In this document: piece by piece, positions 42,929-51,403 of the stretch
Layout: each line of letters begins with the position of its first letter
Position numbering within the stretch: position 1 is the first letter of the stretch
Source of the DNA: Nocardiopsis sp. NRRL B-16309
Lineage (GTDB): Bacteria > Actinomycetota > Actinomycetes > Streptosporangiales > Streptosporangiaceae
Direction: 5' to 3'
NCBI RefSeq assembly: GCF_001279585.1
Contig: NZ_LGEC01000126.1
Location: forward strand, 124,001 to 188,000
Length of the DNA stretch: 64,000 nucleotides
Made by a program: the position numbers and the translations under genes
Notes under the pieces: generated by a model
What the model was told of the DNA's origin: nothing
Database searches by the model: none
Seen by the model: only the letters and a program-made list of their open reading frames with translations

Positions 42929-44974
42929 TCAAATTGGGTGCGGGTGTAGTGTATTCGGATTCTCGCGCCCTCCTGGAATCCTAAAAATGACAACGAGGCA
43001 CGGCTCTTTTTCCCCTGGGCGCAGGACAGATTCCACCCAGATGCTGTCGAATAAGTTGACGGCTCCTTCGGAAGCGACGGTTTTGTCGAGCGCGAGAAGA
43101 ATGGCGAAGCCAGCGTTGGTGTTTTGGTATTCTGTGGCCTGGGAGACGTATTCACGCAGTGCAGTTTCGCTAGCGTTGTCTTCCTCTATCTTGCATTCTA
43201 CGTTGAATTGCACGGCCCCAAATGAGGCGAGAATGTCGACTCTCCCTCCTGCCTTATCAATAACTTCTGAATTGACGACTCCAAAAAGCGCGGAAAACTG
43301 CAACACTTCACGGTAGTGCTGGTGGAAGAGGGCTTCGTCTACTTTTTGCTTTTTTCCGTCTTTATCTCTACTGCGGAGATACTCGGTGTAGGATCCACCC
43401 ATTTTCCGGCCGATGTCATAGCACAAATATGAGAATCTTATCGTAGTTTCTACGAGGGCGGTGAACTCGTCAGCGATTCCAGGAATCCAGTCTCGAGATT
43501 TTTCTAGTTCCCTGAGGATGCGTGCTCTAAGGCGCCCATACTTGGGATCAGATATATTGTTGAGGACATCATCGTGAGTGCGCAAACTAAGTTCTAGTCT
43601 GTCGAGGAGATGATCAGGGGTCTGGTCAACGAAAACAGCGAAATCGTCTTTGAGTTGATGTGCTAGCTGATGCCAGCGTCGCACTTTTCCCTGATCATCC
43701 GCCTGCTGGCCACTTGGGCAACCGTTGGTCTTAGTACGATGGAGGAGAGCGGCGTGGAGTTGCTGAGCCGCTGGATCATCACGGATCTCCTCATCGTGAG
43801 TCAAAGCGTGCTGAAGAAATCGCTGCCGATGCTCGACCTGGAGGAAGGCGTCCTCGATAATAGGCGCTACTAAGGTTTCTGCGGCAGCAGCCGCAGTAGG
43901 ACTCTTGAGCACGGTGACCGTGTTGTGCGCAGTGTACGCACGGAGCAGAGCGGTGAGAATACTTTGGCCACCGGCGTACCAGGGGTCATCTTGGTCAAGG
44001 TAGGCGGCAGCGCCGTCCAGCACGACCGTGAGTTCTGACCAGGCGATTACGTCGTTTTGGCGTGTCTTTGCCCAGGCCGGAGTATGGGTGCGATATCGCC
44101 AAGACCGGTATCGATGAAGAACTTCGCGCAGGGCGGATGCAGCAGTGCGGACGCGCGTTGGGGCATCAGGTGCGGAGAGGCCGAGTACAGCTTCGATAGC
44201 GGTGTGATAGAGATGAGCATCCAAACGATCGGGGTCAAGAGTGATCAGTTCGGCAAGCCGATTCTGAGTCTTGCGGAGCTGTTCGACCATGGGAGCGTAC
44301 TGGTTTTGTTCCAGAGCTTGGCGCAGATCTCCTAGGGCAAGCTCAAAAGCCGCATCACGACAGGTGTGGTCAAGCATCAGACAGCGTTCCAGGGCTCCAC
44401 GGAGGCCAGCACCAGGGTGATGGGCGTCGAGTACACCAAGAAGGCGGGGTAGGCGGATGGCCATGGCCTCCGGAAGTGCGTCTAGGTCCTCGGTCGCTTC
44501 GTCCATGGTGCCTAAGAGGCGGGCAGCGCTGGTAATACCAGCTAAGGTGAGCTGGACCAAGCAGTCTGCGGCTTCCACCCCGATCAGTGCCACGGCAAGG
44601 TCGTCGTCGGCATCCAGGGCTTCTCGAAGTCTAGATAGTAGAGATCGAGTTAATGGATGGCCGAGCGCAGATGCCAAAGCGGGGTGGTGAGTGAGGGCAT
44701 CGGTAGCGCTGGCAAAAGCAGCATGGTTGCTATTCTCTCGGATGCCGCTTAGGACACCTTCGTACAGCGGCTGGCACGATTCGTCGCCCAAGGCGTCGAG
44801 TTGATGTGCAGTCACCTGGATGAGGTGATGCAGGAAGGGACCTTGAGCGAGATGTTCCGAGGCGGAGATTACTGCGTCGATGCCTCCCAAGTCGTCCACT
44901 GTCGGGCCAGCGCGCAACTGGGGGCGGGAGGCATGCGCAGCCCACTGCACTAGGCGCTCGTCAATCACGTGCAT
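42929..44974 (-). CDS. Putative effector: helical N-terminal region plus C-terminal RecB-like PD-(D/E)XK nuclease domain
   Basis: 681 aa. Residues 1-470 are almost all helical, Ala/Leu-rich, with no recognised family, perhaps a sensor or scaffold. The C-terminal ~130 residues carry the nuclease core: GGRVDIL (Asp580), NVECKIE (Glu593, Lys595) and SQATEYQ (Gln612-x3-Tyr616), the last being the QxxxY motif of RecB-type nucleases. GGAGG precedes the ATG by ten bases. It is the third gene of an operon after a middle component and an SMC-like ATPase, so the nuclease is probably the effector of an ABC-three-component/Lamassu-like defence system. Confidence 0.72.
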   Translation of the reverse strand: MHVIDERLVQWAAHASRPQLRAGPTVDDLGGIDAVISASEHLAQGPFLHHLIQVTAHQLDALGDESCQPLYEGVLSGIRENSNHAAFASATDALTHHPALASALGHPLTRSLLSRLREALDADDDLAVALIGVEAADCLVQLTLAGITSAARLLGTMDEATEDLDALPEAMAIRLPRLLGVLDAHHPGAGLRGALERCLMLDHTCRDAAFELALGDLRQALEQNQYAPMVEQLRKTQNRLAELITLDPDRLDAHLYHTAIEAVLGLSAPDAPTRVRTAASALREVLHRYRSWRYRTHTPAWAKTRQNDVIAWSELTVVLDGAAAYLDQDDPWYAGGQSILTALLRAYTAHNTVTVLKSPTAAAAAETLVAPIIEDAFLQVEHRQRFLQHALTHDEEIRDDPAAQQLHAALLHRTKTNGCPSGQQADDQGKVRRWHQLAHQLKDDFAVFVDQTPDHLLDRLELSLRTHDDVLNNISDPKYGRLRARILRELEKSRDWIPGIADEFTALVETTIRFSYLCYDIGRKMGGSYTEYLRSRDKDGKKQKVDEALFHQHYREVLQFSALFGVVNSEVIDKAGGRVDILASFGAVQFNVECKIEEDNASETALREYVSQATEYQNTNAGFAILLALDKTVASEGAVNLFDSIWVESVLRPGEKEPCLVVIFRIPGGRENPNTLHPHPI

Positions 44975-45016
44975 GATGCCTTGCCTCCTGCCATCGCCGA
45001 AGCCCCATGCTTAGGC

Positions 45017-47104
45017 TCAGAAGAGCTGGAGCTTGTCTGGACCGGTCACGGTACGATTCTCAGGGAAAAACTCCCATACAGCGTCATCGATCGATGTGAT
45101 TATGATCTGGATACCGAGGTCATTTGCCGCCGTCTCGTAGAGTGTCTTGATTGCTTGGCGCGCGTTTTCACGGGAGAGTTCCTCGGCTGTGGGCGCGTCG
45201 ATTAGAAGTAGACCCGGATGAGACATGATCCCGCGTTTACGTCCGATCTTGATCATCCCGACAACGGCCGCGATACGCACCCTTAGACGGTCAGTTGGGC
45301 TGAACGATTTGAAAGGGTGTTTGGCGCCTGTCTTGCGAGCGTTCAAGTTCCCATTCAGGCGAAGGTCGACACTGGACAAATTAGCCACGCCCAAGGCGCG
45401 AGCGGTGCTGACGATCTCGCTGTTCAACTCGGAGAATAGGACGTTGCTGTGGTCGGAGACCACCTGTGACAACACCTCGTCGGCTGCATCGAGGACGGCA
45501 TCACTGTCATCAGTGTCCTCTTCGATTTCAGGCTGGTTTGTTGTCGCTGTGACATAGTCACTGACCACGCCTGGTAGTCCCAGTGCATTGCCCATCGCGA
45601 CTGCCAAAGCCCCGTGCAATTGATGGACTTCCTCCTTGGCAGATTCGAAGATGGAATACCAGGCGCTTGAACGTGCTGTGGCAAGTACTGTGTTTGCCTG
45701 GTCGTACGCGATGCTGCTGATGTCACGTTTATTAGCGGCTGCCTCGGCAGCTTGGCGAGCTGTGGTTTCTGCTGCACGGGAGGCTCGCACCCGCTCTTCC
45801 AAACGGCTGATCAGTGCAACTCGTGCATCTGGATCGTCCGGTACCTCTGGCAGGGGGTTCGCGCATACGGAGCACCGATGCTCCTTCTCTTCCGCGCTAC
45901 GCCGGTTATCATCGATGGCATGGTCACAGCGTGGACAAGATTCTGGATCAAGTGCTCCTAGTAGTAACCGAGCTGCGCTGCTTTGCTGATTCTGGCGAAG
46001 TGTCCTTTCGTCTTTCAAACGTGATTTGCGTGCAAGGGCGTGATTTTCCTCGGCCTCCTGGAGGGTCGCCTGCTCATGGGCTAGCTTGTGCGAGACGACG
46101 TCAACAGCGGAGAGCAGGTTCGCCAGGTCGGGCTGACCCGTTTCCAACGTTGAGACCCTTTCTTTCGCTGCCTCAAGAGCCTGGCGCAATGGTTCGATCT
46201 GTTGTTCCCGGGCTTGGGCATCCTCTCGGGCTCGGCGCTGTGTGCGATTGTTCTCCTGGTTTTCTTTTTTGCGGACTGTCTTGATCTGATTCAGTTCGGA
46301 CGCGTAGGGGACGTCGAGAAATAGTTGCATCAGCTTCACAGGAAGCTGATTGTATGCCGTCGGCCCCAGCAGAACAGTGGAGTTTCCTGAGTTCAGTGCT
46401 ATGGCGTAGAAGTAGCTTGCCCAGCCGTGTACCTGCTCTGCACTGTCGCGGTTACCGTCGGCGTCCTTCGGAGCACCGGGCTCAGCCGCCCAGAGGGACA
46501 AGGGCCTCAGCCCCAAACGATCGAGCATGAAGCGGTCGATAAGGTTCTTGACGCCGCCAGGCTCCGCCGCAGCCGCTATCCGTACGCCAGGTCCAGTTTC
46601 TTGTCGGCTATCGAGGGCAATGACGTGTTCGACAGTGTCGCCGCTGAGGAGACGACAGCTGGGGCGGCCTGGCTTTTCGAAGGTCAAGCGGATGGAAACG
46701 GCCACGCCGGCGACTTCGATGTCCGCGCGTACGTAAGTGAACCAGCCCACCGTCTCCGGCCGACGGAAGTCATCGAAGCCGTCCCCGCGTAGAGCGTAGC
46801 TCAACGCCCAGAGAATGCTCGACTTTCCGGCGTTGTTCAAAGTGCTGGCGATAGCCCATGGTCCCGGACCCATTGTCATATCCACGGTGAAAGCACCGTC
46901 ATTATCGTCCGTGCCGGTCTTGTTACCTTCGCAGTACAGCCGGTGAACGATCAGTTGCCGTCGTGCGGGCAGAGGACTAGTAAGGTGAATGCCACGAGCC
47001 GACAGAACGCCGCGGACTCTTTCAGCGTCCGCAGTCGCTACTCGAGCGGCGATCTCTTCGTACAGCTCATCGTCGGATGGTATTGGCAAGGCCTCAGAGC
47101 TCAC
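45017..47104 (-). CDS. SMC/Rad50-like ABC ATPase with a zinc ribbon in the coiled coil
   Basis: 695 aa. Walker A is TLNNAGKS (residues 88-95, Thr in place of the first Gly). Coiled coils at about 272-385 and 425-500 flank a four-cysteine ribbon (Cys390, Cys393, Cys411, Cys414), not the single CxxC hook of Rad50. The ABC signature region is FSPTDRLRVRIA (601-612) and Walker B is LLLIDAPTAEE (Asp636, followed by Ala-Pro, with Glu641/642 further on). It ends in a D-loop/H-like segment (IIITSIDD). Such proteins sense or clamp DNA ends in ABC-3C/Lamassu systems. The GTG start overlaps the upstream gene (GTGA). Confidence 0.8.
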   Translation of the reverse strand: MSSEALPIPSDDELYEEIAARVATADAERVRGVLSARGIHLTSPLPARRQLIVHRLYCEGNKTGTDDNDGAFTVDMTMGPGPWAIASTLNNAGKSSILWALSYALRGDGFDDFRRPETVGWFTYVRADIEVAGVAVSIRLTFEKPGRPSCRLLSGDTVEHVIALDSRQETGPGVRIAAAAEPGGVKNLIDRFMLDRLGLRPLSLWAAEPGAPKDADGNRDSAEQVHGWASYFYAIALNSGNSTVLLGPTAYNQLPVKLMQLFLDVPYASELNQIKTVRKKENQENNRTQRRAREDAQAREQQIEPLRQALEAAKERVSTLETGQPDLANLLSAVDVVSHKLAHEQATLQEAEENHALARKSRLKDERTLRQNQQSSAARLLLGALDPESCPRCDHAIDDNRRSAEEKEHRCSVCANPLPEVPDDPDARVALISRLEERVRASRAAETTARQAAEAAANKRDISSIAYDQANTVLATARSSAWYSIFESAKEEVHQLHGALAVAMGNALGLPGVVSDYVTATTNQPEIEEDTDDSDAVLDAADEVLSQVVSDHSNVLFSELNSEIVSTARALGVANLSSVDLRLNGNLNARKTGAKHPFKSFSPTDRLRVRIAAVVGMIKIGRKRGIMSHPGLLLIDAPTAEELSRENARQAIKTLYETAANDLGIQIIITSIDDAVWEFFPENRTVTGPDKLQLF

Positions 47105-47808
47105 GCGACGTCCTCCTCTGCTTCAGCCCGCAGCCGAGCTAGACGTGCGCGGGCGTGGTTGGCTATCGATGGGATGGGCTCGTTTAGTGGTGTCTGGGCA
47201 TAGTCACGCTGCAGGTACTGCCTTTTACGCAGAGCCAGGACGGTGTGCCCGGTGGCCTCGGCCAGCGCCTGGACGAGGTGCGCACGCTCCGTGTACCAAG
47301 CCAGGACCGGGAATTGCTTCGTGGCCTGGTCTGCAACCGCGCGCCCCTTGGCCGTGAGGTAGTAATTGTCCTGGAGCACCCGATTCGCGGTGCGTCTGGG
47401 TACGACCAGTACCAGTCGTGGAGCTGCCAGGATGCTCATTGCCTGGTCGATGTATTCAAACGCCCCGAACAAGTAGCGCAGCATGGGGATGGAGCAGATC
47501 TCCGGCTCATCCGAATCCAAGATGCTGGATGCCAGCTCGAGGTTGATGGGCTCCTCCTCACGCTCATAGTCGTTGAGGAGCTCATGGGCCAGGTAGTCCG
47601 GGTTGCGCAGCCAGAAGTCCAGCTTCTGCAGGCGTCCCTCTGCGCGCAGTACGGCAACAGCGTCTCGCGGTGCGTTCAGTTTCTCTGGTTCGTTCAGAGG
47701 TCCGGACACTGCCGCGATCAGCAACAGGAGCCGGATCGCGTCAGAGAAGCGATCTCCGTCGTCATCATCCACTCGTTCAGCATAATGGTCTATCGCTTGG
47801 TTACTCAA
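47101..47808 (-). CDS. Middle component of an ABC-three-component-like system
   Basis: 235 aa, soluble. It begins with a helical DAIRLLLLIAAVSGPLNEP region and has winged-helix-like parts (RDAVAVLRAEGRLQKLDFWLRNPDYL; YYLTAKGRAVADQATKQF given as separate short motifs). Its position directly before the SMC-like ATPase with a 4-base overlap, and its size, fit the LmuC/DdmB or ABC-3C middle-component type; I cannot assign a family from sequence alone. The start is TTG 47808. The 259 bases upstream hold the operon promoter and the tail of the integrase. Confidence 0.6.
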   Translation of the reverse strand: MSNQAIDHYAERVDDDDGDRFSDAIRLLLLIAAVSGPLNEPEKLNAPRDAVAVLRAEGRLQKLDFWLRNPDYLAHELLNDYEREEEPINLELASSILDSDEPEICSIPMLRYLFGAFEYIDQAMSILAAPRLVLVVPRRTANRVLQDNYYLTAKGRAVADQATKQFPVLAWYTERAHLVQALAEATGHTVLALRKRQYLQRDYAQTPLNEPIPSIANHARARLARLRAEAEEDVA

Positions 47809-48067
47809 TACCCTTGCATCGGATACTTGCAGCCAGGGGGCGATCCGGGGTGGCTGGGTGGTCCGTGCTTGCTGAAGAGCCTTGATCTAGACGTATAGGT
47901 TCGCTCATTTGGAGTTCAGTGTATCGATAAGCTCAGATTGCATTAACCTGCAAGTCTCACTGGATGCTCGGGCGGAAAAGTGGTTCGAGTTTAATGTTTT
48001 TATGGCGCGAAGTGGATCTTTCTGTTTTTCGTTTCAGGGATTGATTGGTTTCTTTTGGTTCTCTGTT

Positions 48068-49426
48068 TTAAATTTTGTTTCCACCTCCCGTGATGGTGTG
48101 ACGGTTGCGGATGCTACTGAGTGCTTCGACGGCGGTGTCGTCGGCTTCGGGGAGCGTGTGCAGGTAGCGCTCCGTCGTGGTGATGGAGGCGTGTCCCAGC
48201 CGATCTCGGACCACGGTCAGGCTGGCGCCTCCGGCGAGTAGCCACGACGCGTGGGCATGCCGCAGCTGATGCGGGGTCACCGACTTCGGCAGCCCGGCCT
48301 TCTCCGTTGCCGGGTGCCAGATGTTCTTGCGGAACCAATCTGCTGGGATGTGTCCGTCCGTGGTGACCTTGCGCCTGCGTCTCGGCTTGTCCTTGCCCTC
48401 CGCGCGGCGGACCGCCCGGTAATGGGCGAAGGCGGCACGGCAGTATTCACAGCGACACTTGCCGTTCGTGTAGGCGGTGGTCGTGCCGTGCTTGTACCTA
48501 CGGCCCTGGTCGTTGGGCGCGGTAAGCCCGAGGTCTACGTCGTCAGGCACCCCGGGCACCGGAGCGTTGTCGTCCTGCTCTGGGAAGGAGAAGAGCAGGT
48601 CGTCATCGCGGATGCCGTGAGCCAGAGCGAAAGACAGGATCTTCTTGATCAGGGGACGGCTGAGTTTGAGTCGCCGGAACTTGCGGTCCTTGGGGTACTC
48701 CTTCACCAGGAACCGTCCACCGGTCGGGTGGGACTTCGCCGTGAGCTCCACGACGGAGCGGCTGACGGTGAGGATGCCCGTGGCCCGGTCGATGTCCTTG
48801 AGACGGACCTCGCTGAGTTCCCCCCACCGCAGCCCCGACTCGATGTCGAATTCCACCAGGAGCCGGAACCTCTCGTCCTCGATCGCGTCGTGGAAGTCGG
48901 AGAACTGCTCGGGGGTGATGATCTCGAACTGCTTCTTGCCGACCGTCGGCAGCACCACGCCCTTGCAGGGATGGGTGAAGATGACCTGGTTGACGACCGC
49001 CGAGGTGAAGATGGCCGACAGGATCGTGGTCATGCGGTGAATGGAAGAGGCGGCCAGGTCCTCCTTCTGGCACTGACGGACCCAGCTCTGGACGTGCTGG
49101 GGCAGGATCTCGTTCATGCGCATCTTGCCGAACTCGGGCACGAAGCGCCTGTTGACGGCGTAGCTGACGTTCTGTCGGGTGGACTCCTCCATGACGTGGT
49201 TGGGCAGCCAGGTGCCCAGGACGAAGTCGGCGAAGCGCTGGCGTCCGTGTTGGGTGCTGGTGACCCGCCCCTCGGCGACCTTGGCCTCGGCGCGCTGCCA
49301 TGCCCTGTCGGCTTCCTTCGCGGTGGCGAAGGTGCCCGCTGAGCGCTCCTCCCCCTTGATATCGATGTAGTACGCGGTGAAGCGTGTCCCGCCCTTGGCG
49401 CTGGTGCGGGCGCGTGAGAACCCCAT
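48068..49426 (-). CDS. int: Tyrosine recombinase (integrase) of the element
   Basis: 452 aa. An Arm-type N-terminal domain (FTAYYIDIKGEERSAGTF), a SAM-like core-binding domain (~64-160) and a catalytic domain with Arg200 (SGLRWGE), His386-x2-Arg389 (HQLRHAH), His412 (LGHAS) and Tyr421 (TTERYLHT). Between Arg200 and the HxxR box is a ~60-residue insertion with Cys324, Cys326 and Cys329 (GKCRCEYCRAA), a motif seen in several actinobacterial integrases. It recombines the 45-bp tRNA-Ile repeat at both ends. Confidence 0.94.
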   Translation of the reverse strand: MGFSRARTSAKGGTRFTAYYIDIKGEERSAGTFATAKEADRAWQRAEAKVAEGRVTSTQHGRQRFADFVLGTWLPNHVMEESTRQNVSYAVNRRFVPEFGKMRMNEILPQHVQSWVRQCQKEDLAASSIHRMTTILSAIFTSAVVNQVIFTHPCKGVVLPTVGKKQFEIITPEQFSDFHDAIEDERFRLLVEFDIESGLRWGELSEVRLKDIDRATGILTVSRSVVELTAKSHPTGGRFLVKEYPKDRKFRRLKLSRPLIKKILSFALAHGIRDDDLLFSFPEQDDNAPVPGVPDDVDLGLTAPNDQGRRYKHGTTTAYTNGKCRCEYCRAAFAHYRAVRRAEGKDKPRRRRKVTTDGHIPADWFRKNIWHPATEKAGLPKSVTPHQLRHAHASWLLAGGASLTVVRDRLGHASITTTERYLHTLPEADDTAVEALSSIRNRHTITGGGNKI

Positions 49427-49582
49427 GTGGGCAGACCCCGTTCCTGACCGTGATCTGACCGTGTGACCGTGCGGTGGAGCGCGGCACCCGGCGTCACTTG
49501 GCGAACGGCGGAAAGCCGCTCAACAGGGGTAAGCCCGTTTTGGGGAAGCTCGTGACAGGTCGTTCCAGCGGTCGGATGATCG

Positions 49583-49627
49583 CTGATAAGGATGAGGCCC
49601 CAGGTTCAAGTCCTGGTACGCCCACAC
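49583..49627. repeat. attR: Right attachment-site repeat (45 bp)
   Basis: Identical copy of the tRNA-Ile 3' half at 32713-32757. The upstream sequence differs, so no functional tRNA is formed here. Confidence 0.95.
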
Positions 49628-49643
49628 TCATAAGCAGCACGAA

Positions 49644-49669
49644 GGCCCCGCCGGATGTCCGGCGGGGCC
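49644..49669 (+). terminator. GC-rich hairpin, probably the original tRNA-Ile terminator
   Basis: GGCCCCGCCGG pairs with CCGGCGGGGCC across the loop ATGT, followed by TTT. It lies 17 bases after the right repeat, where the tRNA's own 3' flank must have been before insertion. Confidence 0.8.
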
Positions 49670-49703
49670 TTTGGTGTGTGCGGACTCGTCGGTTCGGCGA
49701 CAT

Positions 49704-49733
49704 GTCGACACGCGGGTGCGTCGCCATGTCGAC
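49704..49733. repeat. GTCGAC pair spaced 24 bp with decayed octamers
   Basis: GTCGAC at 49704 and 49728 with GCGGGTGC and GTCGCCAT as the intervening octamers, in the same 8-bp phase as the array near trxB. Confidence 0.6.
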
Positions 49734-49819
49734 TCGTCACGGGGCCCCGGCGAAGGGCCCTCCGGGACAGGGCAAGATCGGTCAAGCGGCGACGGCCGCG
49801 GCGCGAACATACTGGTCAC

Positions 49820-50767
49820 ATGACCGATCCCACCGGCGAACCGCCCTCCGGGCGCGACCGCCTGCGCGAGCTGCTCGACGCGGTCCTGGACGAGGACAGC
49901 ACCAGGCTGGCGGACATGGCGGACCGCGCGCACTCCTCACCGTTCCACTTCAGCCGGCGGCTCTCCCGGGACACCGGGGAGTCACCGGTGGCGCTGCGCC
50001 GACGGGTCCTGCTGGAGCGGGCCGCCTGGCAGATCGGCCAGGGCAGCAGCGTCACCGACGCGGCCTTCGCGGCCGGATACGCGTCGGTGGAGGGGTTCAT
50101 CCGGGCCTTCACGCGCGCCTTCGGGCATCCGCCCGGTGCCACCACCGCCGGAAGCGGGCGATGGCTGCCCGCTCCGAACGGCGTCCACTTCCATCCGCCG
50201 ATCCACCTGTGGGTGGAGGGGAACCCGAGGAGCCGACCGGCCATGGATCTGACCGCACTCCAGGTCCACCACGACGTGGACGACACCGCGCTGCTCCTCC
50301 GCCTGGCCGCGGGGCTGCCCGAGGCGGACTACCGGAAGGTGTGGAGCCCCGGCCGGACCGTCCTGACCTGGGACGGACCGGAGGAGTCCATCGCCGCGAC
50401 CCTGGAACACCTGGTGCGGGCCAAGGAGGTCTGGCTCGCGTCCATCGAGGGCTCGGACTTCCCGGCGCGCGGGGCCGACGATCCGGAGTCGCTGATGTCC
50501 CGCCACGAGGACGCGGGGGCGCGCTGGATCGCGGCCGTGGACGACATCGGCCGCAGGGACGCCTGGGGCGACCGGCTCATCGACGCCCTGTGCGACCCGC
50601 CGGAGAGCTTCGTGCTGGGCGGGGTCGTGGCGCACGTGCTGACGTACTCGGCGCACCGCAGGCAGGCCGTCCGGCACATGTTGCGGTCCGCCGGAACCGA
50701 GGTCGGCCACGGCGACCCGCTGGAATGGCTGCAGAGCCGCAACGAACGAGGAGGGGACACCCCGTGA
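49820..50767 (+). CDS. AraC-type regulator with DinB-like C-terminal domain
   Basis: 315 aa. Residues 1-110 are a two-HTH AraC DNA-binding domain (LADMADRAHSSPFHFSRRLSR; VTDAAFAAGYASVEGFIRAF). The remaining part looks like a DinB/DUF664-type four-helix metal-binding fold (LEHLVRAKEVWLAS; GGVVAHVLTYSAHRRQA, with His at the expected spots). An upstream in-frame GTG/ATG would run into the tRNA remnant and is rejected. It is coupled by GTGA to the reductase gene. The effector is unknown. Confidence 0.82.
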   Translation: MTDPTGEPPSGRDRLRELLDAVLDEDSTRLADMADRAHSSPFHFSRRLSRDTGESPVALRRRVLLERAAWQIGQGSSVTDAAFAAGYASVEGFIRAFTRAFGHPPGATTAGSGRWLPAPNGVHFHPPIHLWVEGNPRSRPAMDLTALQVHHDVDDTALLLRLAAGLPEADYRKVWSPGRTVLTWDGPEESIAATLEHLVRAKEVWLASIEGSDFPARGADDPESLMSRHEDAGARWIAAVDDIGRRDAWGDRLIDALCDPPESFVLGGVVAHVLTYSAHRRQAVRHMLRSAGTEVGHGDPLEWLQSRNERGGDTP

Positions 50768-51321
50768 GGACCGTCTACAACACCGCCACCAGCCTCGACG
50801 GATTCATCGCCGACCAGGACAACTCCCTGGAGTGGCTGTTCTCGGTGGAGGAGCCCGAGCCGGGGTCTGCGGACGCCACCGCCCTCGGCGAGACCGAGGA
50901 CTTCATCGCCCGGGCGGGCGCGATCGTGATGGGCGCGACCACCTACGAGTGGATCGTGGAGCACGAGTCCGGCAAGCCCTGGCCCTACCAGGTCCCCACG
51001 TGGGTCCTCACCCATCGCGAGCTTCCGCGGGTCGGGGGGAACCTGGTCTTCGCCGCCGCCGACAGCGACCAGGAGCTGCGGGACCTGCACGCCGAGATGG
51101 TCGGGGCCGCGGACGGGCGCGATGTGTGGGTGGTCGGCGGCGGCCGCCTGGCCGCGGACCTGGCCCGGCTGGGCCTGCTCGACGAGGTCGTCGTGTCCAT
51201 CGCACCGGTGAGCCTGGGCGGGGGCGCTCCCCTGCTGGACGGCCGGGTGCGGTTGCGCGCGCTGGAGGCGAAGCTCCTGGGCGCCTTCGCCTGCCTGCGG
51301 TACGAGGTCGTCCGCGACTGA
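50764..51321 (+). CDS. Dihydrofolate-reductase-family protein (RibD C-terminal domain)
   Basis: 185 aa. The N-terminus TVYNTATSLDGFIADQDN and the later VWVVGGGRLAADLAR are the RibD-C/YwjB signatures for NADPH binding. The substrate is unknown. The start is GTG 50764, overlapping the regulator's stop, so the AraC-type protein probably controls this enzyme or shares its substrate. Confidence 0.88.
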   Translation: MRTVYNTATSLDGFIADQDNSLEWLFSVEEPEPGSADATALGETEDFIARAGAIVMGATTYEWIVEHESGKPWPYQVPTWVLTHRELPRVGGNLVFAAADSDQELRDLHAEMVGAADGRDVWVVGGGRLAADLARLGLLDEVVVSIAPVSLGGGAPLLDGRVRLRALEAKLLGAFACLRYEVVRD

Positions 51322-51403
51322 GGACGGGACGGATGGTGGGTCCCCGCCCGCCTCGGGCCGACTACCTCAGGCCGCCCGCCTCTGGTCACCCGCTTCAGGC
51401 CGA

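Larger units (their letters stand above)
32713..49627. mobile_element. 16.9-kb tRNA-Ile-integrated element (integrative element/genomic island)
   Basis: It is bounded by 45-bp direct repeats of the tRNA-Ile 3' half, with a tyrosine recombinase gene 157 bases inside the right repeat and an excisionase-like HTH gene near the left one. Gene style and base composition change inside it, with several AT-richer genes. It carries a replication-relaxation family gene and iteron-like repeats, but I find no TraB/FtsK-type translocase or relaxase, so it is not a complete self-transmissible AICE. Cargo: the sulfotransferase/FGE fusion cluster and the ATPase-nuclease operon. The tRNA's likely original terminator is now at the far end (49644-49669). 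Confidence 0.93.

Noticed and set aside
49583..49627. Second tRNA-Ile gene
   Set aside because: Only the 3' half is present; the upstream bases cannot form the D-arm or acceptor stem.
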